Positions 24,355-33,925 of a stretch of DNA of 64,000 bases are shown piece after piece (the stretch's first letter is position 1; each line of letters opens with the position of its first letter). The position numbers were made by a program, and so were the translations under genes. The notes under the pieces were generated by a model, which had not been told where the DNA came from, did no database searches, and was given only the letters and a program-made list of their open reading frames with translations. This DNA comes from Ariolimax columbianus (lineage: Eukaryota; Mollusca; Gastropoda; Stylommatophora; Arionidae). The stretch covers positions 8,856,681 through 8,920,680 of the forward strand of contig JAVGWX010000001.1 of the NCBI GenBank assembly GCA_036924085.1, given 5' to 3'.

Positions 24355-27295
24355 GTTTCTTCTTCTTCTGCGTACACAGTCAGACAGTAACCATTATTTT
24401 CTCGAAAAAAGCGGCGGTCATCCTGAGACTCTCGCCACTACCATAGAGCTTGTCTTGCAGTTCCACTGGCAATGGCCACATCTGCTCTATCTGATCCTCG
24501 TATGTCGGGCAGTTCTGCAGCAGATGTTCAGTGGTCATTTTACCAGTACCGCACGGGCATTCGTCGGTACACCCTATCTTCAATTTGTTGAATAGGTGGT
24601 ACCTCAGTCTGTTGTGGCCAGTGCGAAGTCTGAAGACAACGACCTGCTCTCTTCGGTTCAACTGGTAATAGGCATCGTTTTTGGTGTAACCAGTATGTTC
24701 GGTTTCCCATTTGGTCATGTATCTGGCTTTGATAAGCCGTTTTGACTCTTCGTACGTCATACTGGTATCTGTTTGTGGTAGCCTTGCACCTTCTTTTGCC
24801 AGTCTGTCTGCCTCCTCGTTGCCTTGGATGTTGCAGTGTGACGGAACCCACTGTACCACTACCCTTTTTGGTGCGGACTGCTGGCACAGTTTGCAGAGTG
24901 CTGCTCTTAAGTAATTAAGCTCAGTGTTTTTCTGGCTTTTTAGCGCTGTGACTACGGCGAGAGCATCTGTCAGCAGGACTATATGGCTCTCATTTTCACT
25001 GTGTGTTACCATTTCTTCCACTGCCGCCCTCAGTGCTTCTGCCTCCGCTCTGAAATTGCTTGTGTACTTACCAGTAGCGAATGACAGTGTTATTTTTCTG
25101 CCATTTGGTAGGTTCAGGAATGCTCCTGCCCCTCCGTTCTGTGTAGTGTTTGTTACAGAACCGTCGGTGTATGCATGGGTCCAGTCCATGCTTGGGTAGC
25201 TTTTCGTTATGAAGCTTAGGGTAGTGTCTCTCCTTTCTTTTTCAGTCTGGCAGTTTTTGTTTGCAATACCTGGTATATTTTCTACCACCTCTGGAAATAT
25301 ATCATGCCTCCAAGTAGGTTTTCGTACAGTAGTGATGGGTTTTGGTGTTGTTAGTGCGTTTATGGGATCTTCGTGCATCTTTGCTTTGGCTATTTCTGCA
25401 AAGTTTCTCCGCTTTAGTTTCCCATTTCCCAAATTGTTTAGTCTCTGGTACATTGGATGGTCCGTCAGTCTTCGGAGTTTCTCTGACTGCAGCTGGGCTC
25501 TGCAGTCTCTTCTATCGGTCATGGATTGCAGTTTTGTAATCTTTTCAAGTTCTACAATTGGCGTTGACTTCATGCCACCTGTTATAATTCTCATGGCTTT
25601 GTTTTGAAGTTTGTTAACTTTATCGAAGTTCGCCTTCGCTGCTGTTGTCCATGCCGCAATGCCATACTCGAGAACTGGTCTCACTCTTCCAGTGTACAGT
25701 TTCTTTAGTATGCCTTCGTCTGCTCCCCAGCTTCTGCCAGCAAGTTTCCTCATTATCGCCATTCTTTCTCTGGCTTTCATTCGGTTTCTCTCAATCTGAC
25801 CTTTCCATGTCATGCGCCGATCAAATGTGACTCCCAGATAGGTTGGGTTGTCGTTTGGCTGCAGGATTTTGCCATTTAGACTTAATTTGGTACTTTGGGG
25901 TTTTAATGATAGCGAGAATATTGTGCACGTGGTTTTCTCCTCGTTTATTTTGACCAGCCATGAGTTCGCCCACTCTTCCAGCGATGTTAGGGCCGTCTGC
26001 ATCCGATTTCTTGCTATGGTGAGATTCTTTTCAGAGGTCCACATAGCCAGATCGTCTGCAAACATTGAGCTATGGACTCTTCTTGGTATATTCTCTGTAA
26101 TATCGTTTATATATACCGGGAAGAGTGTGGGTGACAATACTCCCCCTTGGGGTACTCCCTGCTCGAGTGTCACCTTTTTGCTCATCTGCCCTTGTACTTG
26201 GACTCTGGCCGTTCTTTGTTTGAGGTAGTGGTTGATCCACTTGTACATCTTCCCACAGACATCACTTCTTCTTAGTTTGACTCTAAGTCCATCATTCCAG
26301 ACTTTGTCAAACGCCTTTTCCAGATCCACCCAAACAGCTACTGTGTGTTTCTGTGCCTGGTAGGCATCTTCTATCTCCTGGGCTATGAGGATGACCTGGT
26401 CCTCAGTGGATCTGTGCTGTCTAAAGCCGGCTTGCTGTGGAATTAGTATTCGTTTTTCTTCCAGATGCCACATCAGTCTTGTGTTTATCATCCGTTCCAT
26501 CAGCTTGCCGACACAGCTCAGTAGGCTTATGGGCCTGTATCCATTTGGATCTGTTTTGTCCTTTCCTGTTTTTGGTACTGGTACCAGTATTGCATCTTTC
26601 CATGCCTGTGGTACAATTCCCCTTTTCCAGCTTTGGTTTAGGACCGATAGCAGTTTCTTCTTCGCTGTTTGGCCCAGCCCCATCAGCATTTCGTTTGTTA
26701 TCCCGTCTTTTCCGGGAGATTTCCTTTTCTTTAGTGTTCTCATGGCCTCTTCCATTTCGCGCATTGTTAGTTTGGCCATCATGTGCTCTTCAGGAGCCGT
26801 ATTTATGTTTTCGTGTCCCTTTAGCTCTTCGCTAATGTCTGTATGCTTATCTGCAGGGACCTCGATGTGGTTTGCTCTGGCATAGTGATCGACAAAGGCG
26901 TTTGCGGCTTTCTTACCTGTGATCAAGTTCTCGCCCTGCTTGATAGTAATTTGTTTATTTGACGGGGTTTCGTCATTCATGGCTCTGACTAGCTTCCATA
27001 GCTTGTTCCCTTCTTTGTCCAGGTTTAGACTTTCCGTTTTATTTTTTCAGCTTTCTCTTGCTGTTTGCTTGAGAGTGTGTTTGTACTTCGCCGCGGCGGC
27101 TTTGAAGGCGATGTTTGCGTCCATGGATTTTTCTCGTTCTGCCATGTTCCTAGCATTTGTTACTGCATCTTCCACTTTCTGTAACTCATCATTCCAGTAG
27201 GGCTTATAGTTTTTCCTAGCTCCTCTTGGGATGGTTTCAGTGGCGGCTTGCATTATTGCCTTGCTTAGGCTCTCTACTATGGGCTTCATTTTGTG
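24355..27295 (-). mobile_element. I/Nimb-like LINE copy B (longest copy, 5'-truncated)
   Basis: About 2.94 kb on the minus strand. It starts within the post-endonuclease linker ('IPRGARKNYKPYWNDELQ' near 27235-27180), runs through RT, RNase H and the C-terminal knuckle, and ends with a 'gtgtacgcagaagaagaagaa' type tail at 24357. RT together with RNase H is the hallmark of the I group of non-LTR elements. The 'I/Nimb-like' label is an inference; Nimb elements are known from snails. The 5' boundary abuts the left arm of the palindrome at about 27296. No clear TSD was found, so the insertion may have been modified at one side. Near-identity to copies C, D and F suggests a young family. Confidence 0.9.
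24380..27046 (-). CDS. LINE ORF2 fragment: reverse transcriptase plus RNase H
   Basis: This is an uninterrupted reading frame. The first ATG is at 26980, giving 866 residues; numbering below is from that Met. RT spans about residues 85-360: 'KSPGKDGITNEML' (88-100), 'NGYRPISLLSCVGK' (146-159), the catalytic-Asp block 'VAVWVDLEKAFDKVW' (214-228), 'GVPQGGVLSPTLF' (275-287) and the catalytic 'FADDLAMW' (307-314). RNase H spans about 597-733, with D606 in 'YTDGS', an AE pair at 645-646, D672 in 'LLTDALAV', H715 in 'VPSHCN' and D725 in 'EEADRLAKE'. A Cys-Cys-His-Cys motif (C808, C810, H819, C824) lies near the C-terminus. Upstream the frame continues to 27289 except for one in-frame tga at 27047-27049. 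All visible catalytic residues are retained, but the endonuclease and ORF1 are missing, so the copy cannot mobilise itself. Confidence 0.9.
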   Translation of the reverse strand, partial: KNKTESLNLDKEGNKLWKLVRAMNDETPSNKQITIKQGENLITGKKAANAFVDHYARANHIEVPADKHTDISEELKGHENINTAPEEHMMAKLTMREMEEAMRTLKKRKSPGKDGITNEMLMGLGQTAKKKLLSVLNQSWKRGIVPQAWKDAILVPVPKTGKDKTDPNGYRPISLLSCVGKLMERMINTRLMWHLEEKRILIPQQAGFRQHRSTEDQVILIAQEIEDAYQAQKHTVAVWVDLEKAFDKVWNDGLRVKLRRSDVCGKMYKWINHYLKQRTARVQVQGQMSKKVTLEQGVPQGGVLSPTLFPVYINDITENIPRRVHSSMFADDLAMWTSEKNLTIARNRMQTALTSLEEWANSWLVKINEEKTTCTIFSLSLKPQSTKLSLNGKILQPNDNPTYLGVTFDRRMTWKGQIERNRMKARERMAIMRKLAGRSWGADEGILKKLYTGRVRPVLEYGIAAWTTAAKANFDKVNKLQNKAMRIITGGMKSTPIVELEKITKLQSMTDRRDCRAQLQSEKLRRLTDHPMYQRLNNLGNGKLKRRNFAEIAKAKMHEDPINALTTPKPITTVRKPTWRHDIFPEVVENIPGIANKNCQTEKERRDTTLSFITKSYPSMDWTHAYTDGSVTNTTQNGGAGAFLNLPNGRKITLSFATGKYTSNFRAEAEALRAAVEEMVTHSENESHIVLLTDALAVVTALKSQKNTELNYLRAALCKLCQQSAPKRVVVQWVPSHCNIQGNEEADRLAKEGARLPQTDTSMTYEESKRLIKARYMTKWETEHTGYTKNDAYYQLNRREQVVVFRLRTGHNRLRYHLFNKLKIGCTDECPCGTGKMTTEHLLQNCPTYEDQIEQMWPLPVELQDKLYGSGESLRMTAAFFEKIMVTV

Positions 27296-27750
27296 TTCAC
27301 TTCAACATGTTAGTTTTTCCGTTGCCTTTATTCTTGTTATTCGATCCTTGCTACCATTTGACATCATAATTGAACCAACAACTTCTAAATTGTCACAGTT
27401 ATGCCCTACCCATTCAGCTACATTGTCGTTATGTGAAAACGGAAATGTTAATTGTGTATAAACGTACGTATCACTATTCTCTGACAATGTTCTCAGCCGA
27501 TCACTCATGGTTAGTGATTGAGTTGATCTCAACCCACTTCAATATGGAAGGACATGAAGCTGCAGACAGACTCACAGAATGTGGATGAGCTTTCTCACTA
27601 ACCGACCTGAGTATCACGTATAATGAGGAAAATACCATACTTAAAGTCAACTTGAGGGGAAACTTGACAGATGAACACGCGCCCTCCTTTTCAGAAAGAA
27701 AGACAACAACAATTTAACTTCGATTTAACAATAGAATAGCAAATCGTCAT
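27296..27750 (+). repeat. Palindrome left arm, outer part (RNase H-LINE debris)
   Basis: This matches the reverse complement of about 32336-32785 over its whole length, with scattered mismatches. At 27517-27660 the plus strand reads as a decayed RNase H end ('WLVIELISTHFNMEGHEAADR', a stop, then 'SLTDLSITYNEE'), parallel to the 'WVPSHCNIQGNEEADR' region of the I/Nimb-like copies but clearly older. A tRNA-like segment lies on the minus strand (box A-like at 27420-27410, box B-like at 27376-27365). The arm breaks at 27750, where CR1 begins, and resumes at 31511. Confidence 0.85.
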
Positions 27751-27759
27751 TATAACTTA

Positions 27760-27806
27760 ACGTTTTTATACTGGTTTAGAAGACTCTGCAGAGTCTGTAT
27801 ACAACC
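27760..27806. other. CR1 3'-end hairpin
   Basis: A perfect 16-nt palindrome 'agactctgcagagtct' is flanked by 'tatac' and 'gtata', giving a longer imperfect stem. The same structure is kept at the 3' end of CR1 copy 2 (about 39477-39501). A 3' structure next to a short repeat tail is where CR1-type RT would engage its RNA; that role is an inference. Confidence 0.7.
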
Positions 27807-27996
27807 AGTTACATTTACATCACCTTGCTCTAAAAGCTATGCGCATCCAGTTTATTCTTAAATGCATTAGCTGTCCCTGCCTCCACTACCTCCCCTGGCA
27901 ATGCATTCCAAGCAGACACCACTCTCTGGCTAAAAAAATATTTCCTAATATCTAACCTGGACCTCTCTTTAGTCAGCTTGTAGCTATGCCCTCGTG

Positions 27997-30697
27997 TTAT
28001 TGTAGGTGGCTGTATTTAAAAACAAACTTGTTATAGTCTAATTTATCCATTCCTCTGATCATCTTATAAACCTGTATTAAGTCACCACGAATTCTTCTCT
28101 CTTCGAGACACTGTAGGCCGGTTTTTCTGAGTCGTTCCTCATAACTGTAATTCTGGAATACCACTATCATCTTTGTCGCTCTTTTTTGTATTCTTTCTAG
28201 CATGTTTATGTCCCCTCTATTATAAGGACTCCACACCTGTACATAGTACTCCAATCTAGGTCTAACTAAAGCTTTATACAGTTTGACGATCACTTCCTTG
28301 CTCCTATGTTTAGCATTTCTTTTTATCATACCTAACATTGCATTTGCCTTTTTCACTGCTACCTTAACTTGCTCACTCACCTTTCCTGTATGATCTATTA
28401 TAACCCCTAAGTCCCTTTCCTTATCTATCTTTCTAAAATTGTTTTCTCCCATTCTGTAATTATGTTCAAAATTGGATCTACCCATGTGAATGATTGAACA
28501 TTTATCTACATTAAACTCCATTTGCCAGCTTACAGACCATTCTCGAATTTTATCTAAATCCAACATCAATATATCCACTTCCGCTTTAGATGAGACACTA
28601 CTGCATAGTTTTGTGTCATCAGCAAATTTAAAATCATGGATCTCATATCAATGTCCAAATCATTTATATATATCAAGAACAAAATTGGTCCCAAAACCGA
28701 GCCCTGTGGCACACCACTTTTCACTTCACACCACTCAGAGTACTCCTTATTTATGCCCACCCTCTGCCTTTTTCCCGTTAACCAATTTTCAATCCATGTG
28801 GCAACTTCCCCACCTCTTCCATGTGATTGTAACTTTCGAAATAATCTTTGATGAGGTACTCTATCAAAGGCCTTTGCAAAGTCTAGATAAATAACATCCA
28901 CTGGCTCCCCTTTATCTATGATTTTAGTAAACCCATGCTGACTATTTCTAATTAGATTAAATTTGTCTAAATGCATTACAATGTTTTCTTTGATTATTGA
29001 CTAACAATTTACAGACTATGCTCGTTAAACTCACAGGTCTATAATTTGCTGGATCTGATTTTTTGCCTTTTTTGAATAAGGGGATCACTCCTGCATCTTT
29101 CCAATCCCGTGGAACAATCCCTTTTGTCAGTGATTGAAAACATAATATAGCCAGTGGTTTTGCTAGTTGGTCTCTAATTTCCTACAGCAATTTTGGATGA
29201 ATACCATCTTGACCTGGACATTTATTCACTTTCAACCCCACCAATTTTTTAAGAACCATTTCCTCTGTAATACAGAATGATCTTAATCCTGCTGTATCCA
29301 TGTCTCTTTGAAAAATATCTATAGGCTCTTGGATCTTGGAGCAGTCCTCTTTTGTGAAGAATGTGCCAAAGTACTGATTGAGAAGATTAGCTGCTTCCCT
29401 ATTCTCACTTTTTATTTTCCCTGTATTGTCTATGCGAGGGCCTACTTTGTCTTTCGTTCTTTGTTTTTTTCTAACATAAGAGAAGAAGCTTTTACTGTCA
29501 GTCTTGATCCTCTGAGCAAGTTTTTTTTCAGTCTATTTTTGCTGTTTTATTCGCTTTCTGGTATATGTTCTGCTTTTCCAAATGTTACATATGTTTCTTT
29601 TGATTTTCCTGCCTCTTTATATTTTTTCCATGCTTTATTTTCTGCTCTTCTACATTTCACTACAAATCTAGTTATCCACTTTTTACGCTTTGGGTTTACC
29701 TCCCTACATGGAATACATTCCTCTTTTAGCGTTTCTAGAACTGTTTTAGAACTTTCCCACTCCTGTTCAACATTTGTTCCTACGATAATATCTTTCCAGA
29801 TTATGTGGTTTGCTGCCTCTTTCATCCTCTTAACATCTGCCTTAGAGTAGTCGTATGTTCGCGTGTTTATGTTTACTTCTTTCCCTGCAATAAGATCCCA
29901 ACGGATGATTTGATGGTCACTTGAGCCAAAAAGTTCCCCAACGGTAACGTTTTCAATCATATTTTCCTCTGTGGTAAAAACTAGGTCGAGTATGTTTTTG
30001 CCTCTGGTGGCTGCTTCTACATATTGAATTAAAAAATTGTCAGTTATGCACTTAACAAAAGGTTTTGACTCTACAAGTGCTTCTGCCATGTCCCATTTTA
30101 TTTCTTGATAGTTGAAATCTCCCATTAATAATAATTTCCCTTCACTTGCCTTTGCTATGCTACTAATCAGCTCCTCATCTTCCTCTTTTTAACTTGATGT
30201 ACTTCTATAGCACACTCCAATCACTGTTTTTTCACCCCCACTTTCTATTTCTCCCCATACACTTTCATTTTTGTTACTACATGATAAATAATCTTTGATC
30301 GTTTTATTAACATATTTTTACAGTATAATAAAACGCCACCTCCCTTAGTCTTGTCTCCAATTATCCTATCTTTCGTTAATATTGTATATCCCTCAATTTC
30401 AAATTCACTATCTGCAATCTCCTCATATGTCCATGATTCTGTTAACCCTATTATATCTGGTTTTTCTTCTTCTGCATACAGTTCCAATTCTTCTCTTTTA
30501 TTTACTATGCTTCTCACATTTGCATAAAACCATTTTAGTTTGTAATGTTGTTGGTTTTCCTCTTTTTGCTTCTGTTTTATCATTGTAGTGTTTGCTTTTC
30601 TACTATGTATTTCACACTTCCTTGACACCAACTTACCCCTTTGACTACATCCTCTATAGCACCCTATTGTAGGCCTATCTTTAGTCTCATACTTCAT
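27997..30697 (-). pseudogene. CR1 ORF2 (endonuclease plus RT), frameshifted
   Basis: It starts 8 nt after the ORF1 stop ('MKYETKDRPTIG'). The endonuclease has 'FYANVRSIVNKREELE', 'DIIGLTESW' (catalytic Glu block), 'LLLMGDFNYQEI' near 30125, and 'GSSDHQIIRWDL' (Asp-His catalytic pair). RT has 'VIYLDFAKAFDRVPHQRL' (28900-28850), 'VKSGVPQGSVLGPILFLIYIND' spread over 28750-28680, and 'FKFADDTKLC' near 28630-28600. A frameshift at about 28636 separates the palm block from FADD. The C-terminal part (28578-27997) has 'KALVRPRLEY', 'GDINMLERIQKRAT' and 'RRIRGDLIQVYKMI'. Further breaks lie near 30250-30125, around 29540, and between 29540 and 28980. It is not functional but is highly recognisable as CR1 clade. 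Confidence 0.85.
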
Positions 30698-30705
30698 AGG
30701 CCTTA

Positions 30706-31509
30706 CTAGTTTAAATTTCTAACACAATGATAGAACATATACTTTGCTACAACATGCTGTCCTATCTCATTTAGATGTAAACCTCCCCTATCTAACATTT
30801 TATTTTTGTCTACTTTAACATCAATAAATTCCATTCTCATTTCCGCACACATCACCTGTAACCTAAGGTTGATACCTATTATTTTGCTATCTAGATAGTC
30901 TGACCCATCTGCTCTGTCTAAAATGCCCATCATTGTGACCTTTCTAAACTTTTTTTCCTTAAGTGTTCTCATAAGACTTTTATATTTATCCATAATTATT
31001 TCTGTATCATCTCTCTTTACACTATTTGTTCCTATCAATACTACCACATGGCTGTTACCTTTGTCATCTATCCTCTTTATTCTCCCCTCTATATCCTCTA
31101 TTTTTGCTCCCCCAATATCCATTCTTTCAAACATGTTGTGTTGTTTAGACAAATGTCTGCCAACCTCTCTCACCATTGAATCTCCTACTACCAATACTGA
31201 CCCCTCACCTATATGTGCATACTTATCTCTAAAGCTATCTGCCCTGTGAGCTGTTTCCTCACTCAAACCTCCCTTACTTCCTTGACTACACCTTGACTGC
31301 AGCTTCTTTAAAATTTCCTCCATTTTCACTTGTTTTCCTTCTATTTCCATCTGTCTCTTTTCTATCTCCTCCAATCTCTTCTCATTTTCCCTTATACTGC
31401 ACTCCATCTGTGCCTGCCTCTCTTCAACTCTACATATCCTACATAAAACGGTTCCTTCAACTTCCAACGTTATAGTAATACTAACATTTTCGCCACACAA
31501 ATCACATAA
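30706..31509 (-). CDS. CR1 ORF1 with SGNH-esterase-like domain
   Basis: An open frame of about 265 codons, lacking its natural start. The N-terminus shows CxxC pairs ('LCDLCGEN' and 'VLCRICR'), probably a zinc finger, then a charged coiled coil (about residues 28-70, rich in Glu/Lys/Arg). From about residue 95 comes an esterase-like domain: 'SVLVVGDSMVREVGRHL' (block I with G-D-S), 'VVVLIGTNSV' (block III, G-x-N) and 'GGLHLNEIGQHVVAKYM' (catalytic-His block, with H preceded by G-L). CR1 ORF1 proteins are known to carry such esterase domains. The expected D-x-x-H pair reads 'DRGGLHL', so the triad is plausible. It ends 8 nt before ORF2. Copy 2 shows the missing start. Confidence 0.85.
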   Translation of the reverse strand, partial: LCDLCGENVSITITLEVEGTVLCRICRVEERQAQMECSIRENEKRLEEIEKRQMEIEGKQVKMEEILKKLQSRCSQGSKGGLSEETAHRADSFRDKYAHIGEGSVLVVGDSMVREVGRHLSKQHNMFERMDIGGAKIEDIEGRIKRIDDKGNSHVVVLIGTNSVKRDDTEIIMDKYKSLMRTLKEKKFRKVTMMGILDRADGSDYLDSKIIGINLRLQVMCAEMRMEFIDVKVDKNKMLDRGGLHLNEIGQHVVAKYMFYHCVRNLN

Positions 31510-31510
31510 T

Positions 31511-31640
31511 CTTGGGACTATGAACTTGTCATAACAGTTAAATCAAAGGGCATCTTTACAACATAATTAGAATTGGGACAGATGACAAGTGTCCATGTGG
31601 GTAGCATACCATGACCGGCAAATAAATCCTACAGAAATAG
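31511..31640 (+). repeat. Palindrome left arm, inner part
   Basis: The continuation of the split left arm. It pairs with about 32215-32335 on the right. In plus frame it reads 'LYNIIRIGTDDKCPCG' followed by stops, equivalent to the C-terminal Cys-knuckle of RNase H-type LINEs, so the arm is an old copy of a relative of the I/Nimb-like elements. Confidence 0.8.
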
Positions 31641-32214
31641 TGTGGCCAAATATAGGCAGACAAAATGACATGTTTTGGTCACATATAGACATAGTATTGT
31701 CCAATGATAAGAATGTGGCTGTTCCTACATACTCGCGCAACATGAGATTATGATCATAGAGGAAACTAAAACAATAGAATAAACTCTTTGAAAGATACCC
31801 ACATTAGCGTGGATTGAAAGCAAATAACACGGGAAAGAAGAATGTGCCTCACTACGATGTGTGAAGAAAAAGATGAATTCAAAAAGTCAATGCTGCAGAC
31901 GTAGACACAAGAGGTTTAGTAGCGACATCTGTGTACGAAGTACTAATGTAATTATACCTGAAGGCTGGGCAAGAACGAGTCACATACGACTTTGGGAAAA
32001 GGGGAACAACTGACAACTTATCTTGGCCGTGGAATAGCCGAAGCCACAATCAGATGTTATGATGTCTTCTCTCTCGTTCATCCTCAGATCAAGGTTCTGG
32101 TTTCTCTTACAAAGGATATTGTTCTTTCTATGACTGATTTATCTCTGTACAGATGTTGTCTATCATTTGTCTCTAGATGCAAGTATTGTTCTCTCTCTCT
32201 TCCGATGTTAGAGT
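31641..32214. other. Palindrome loop, unrecognised
   Basis: Non-palindromic centre between the two arms. No gene or repeat was recognised. Confidence 0.5.
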
Positions 32215-32785
32215 GCAGTTTTGGAGGATTTATTTCCCGGTCATGATATGCATGTACACCTGCCATCTGTCCCAATCCTAATTATGTTGTAAAGATGCCC
32301 TTTGCATTAACTGTTATGACAAGTTCTCAGTCTCAAGATGACGACTTGCTATTCTCTAGTTAAATTAAAGTTAAATTGTTGTTGTCTTTTCTTCTGAAAA
32401 TGAGGGCGCGTGTTCATCTGTCAAGTTTCCTCTCAAGTTGACTTTAATTATGGTATTTTCCTCATTATACGGGATACTCAGGTCGGTTAGTGAGAAAGCT
32501 CATCCACACTCTGTGAGTCTGTCTGCAGCTTCATGTCCTTCCATATTGAAGTGGGTTGAGATCAACTCAATCACTAACCACGAGTGATCGGCTGAGAACA
32601 TTGTCAGAGAATATTGGTACGTACATTTATACATAATTAACATTTCCGTTTTCACATAACGACAATGTAGCTGAATGGGTAGGTCATAACTGTGACAATA
32701 TTAAAGTTGTTGGTTCAATAATGATGTCAAATGGTAGCAAGGATCGAACAACAAGAATAACGGCGACGTGTTGAAGTGAATCTTG
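32215..32785 (-). repeat. Palindrome right arm (uninterrupted)
   Basis: Reverse complement of 27296-27750 joined to 31511-31640. It preserves the pre-insertion site of CR1 copy 1 at about 32330-32350. On the plus strand a tRNA-like segment is visible: box A-like 'tagctgaatgg' (32668-32678, consensus fit) and box B-like 'ggttcaata' (32712-32720), at tRNA-like spacing. Confidence 0.85.
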
Positions 32786-32868
32786 TTGATCTGGACTAGA
32801 AGAACTAACATATTGAAGTGAATCCTGGTGATCTGGATTCAGAAGAACTAACATGTTGAAGTGAATCA
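32772..32868. repeat. ~43-bp tandem repeat at palindrome edge
   Basis: About 2.3 copies of a unit containing 'ttgaagtgaatc' and 'agaagaactaacat'. The left arm edge holds the same words once ('aactaacatgttgaag' in reverse complement at 27296-27315), so the expansion is on the right side only. Confidence 0.75.
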
Positions 32869-32989
32869 TGTTGAATTAAACAGTTCTGAAACGACTGTTT
32901 ATCTGGGACATCACTAATAATCAAATTGCAACATGATCTGAACGATAGGACATATGTTATTATATTTATGTATACACACTGTTCAAGAA

Positions 32990-33925
32990 TCACCTACAAG
33001 AAGCCTTACCCTTACAAGAAGCCTCCCCCTTACCAGAAGCCTCACCCTAACAAGAAGCCTTACCCTTAAAAGAAGCCTCCCCCTTACCAGAAGCCTCACC
33101 CTAAGAAGAGGCCTCGCCCTTTCAAGAAACTTCACCTTTACAAGAAGCATCATCCACCCAAAGAAGCCTCACCTTTACCAGAAGCCTCACCCTTACAAGA
33201 AGCCTCACCCTTACAAGAAGCCTTCTTCTTACAAGCCTCACCCATACAAGAAGCCTACTCCTTACAAGAAACCTCCCCTTACAAGAAGCCTCACCGTTAC
33301 AAGAAATTTCCCCCTTACAAGAAACCTCCCCCTTACAAGAAACCTCCCCTTACAAGAAGCCTCACCCTTACAAGAAGACTCCCCCTTCAAGAAACCTCCC
33401 CCTTACAAGAACCCTCCCCCTTACAGGAAACCTCCCCCTTACAAGAACCCTCCCCCTTTACAAGAAGCCTCACCCTTACAAGAAGCCTCACCTTTACAAG
33501 AAACCTAACACTTACAAGAAACCTTCCACTTACAAGAAGCCTCACCTTTACAAGAAGCCTCACCTTTACAAGAAGCCTCCCCCTTACAAGAAGCCTCACC
33601 CTCACAAGAAGCCTCACCTTTACAAGAAGCCTCACCCTTACAAGAAACCTTCCCCTTACATGAAGCCTCACCTTTACAAGAAGCCTCACCTTTACAAGAA
33701 GCCTCACCCTTACAAGAAACCTTCCCCTTACATGAAGCCTCACCTTTACAAGAAGCCTCACCTTTACAAGAAGCCTCACCTTTACAAGAAGCCTCACCTT
33801 TACAAGAAGTCTCACCTTTACAAGAAGCCCCACCTTTACAAGAAGCCTCACCTTTACAAGAAGCCTCACCTTTACAAGAAGTCTCACCTTTACAAGAAGC
33901 CTCACCCTTTCAAGAAGCCTGAGCA
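32990..33925. repeat. 18-bp minisatellite, ~50 units
   Basis: Unit 'cctcacctttacaagaag' with variants ('cctccccct', 'ccttcccct'). Since 18 bp is a multiple of three, both strands stay open: plus Lys-Lys-Pro-His-Leu-Tyr and minus Leu-Leu-Val-Lys-Val-Arg repeats. Higher-order units (54-120 bp) are visible at 33600-33770. Indels reset the frame several times, which argues against selection for a protein. Confidence 0.95.

Larger units (their letters stand above)
27751..31510 (-). mobile_element. CR1-like LINE copy 1 (nearly full length, 3.76 kb)
   Basis: The boundaries are set by the interrupted palindrome arm: the right arm is continuous across the site ('gtcgtcat' then 'cttgagact' on the opposite strand), while the left arm is split at 27750/31511. 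On the minus strand the order is ORF1 with an esterase-like domain, then an AP endonuclease and RT in ORF2, then a 3' end with a hairpin and a short 'ttaag'-like tail. It is truncated in the first codons of ORF1. ORF2 is broken by several frameshifts. No clear TSD was seen, although 'cat' and 'aat' overlaps occur at the edges. Confidence 0.9.

Noticed and set aside
25848..26885. Plus-strand frames opposite the LINE copy B RT
   Set aside because: Shadow frames of the real minus-strand RT frame; similar shadows occur opposite copies C, D and F.
29308..29850. 180-codon plus-strand frame rich in Phe/Leu/Ser
   Set aside because: Antisense of the CR1 ORF2 endonuclease/RT region.
27296..32785. DNA transposon with ~0.6-kb terminal inverted repeats
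   Set aside because: The loop has no transposase, the arms contain LINE-derived coding debris, and no TSD was seen outside the arms; an inverted duplication is simpler.
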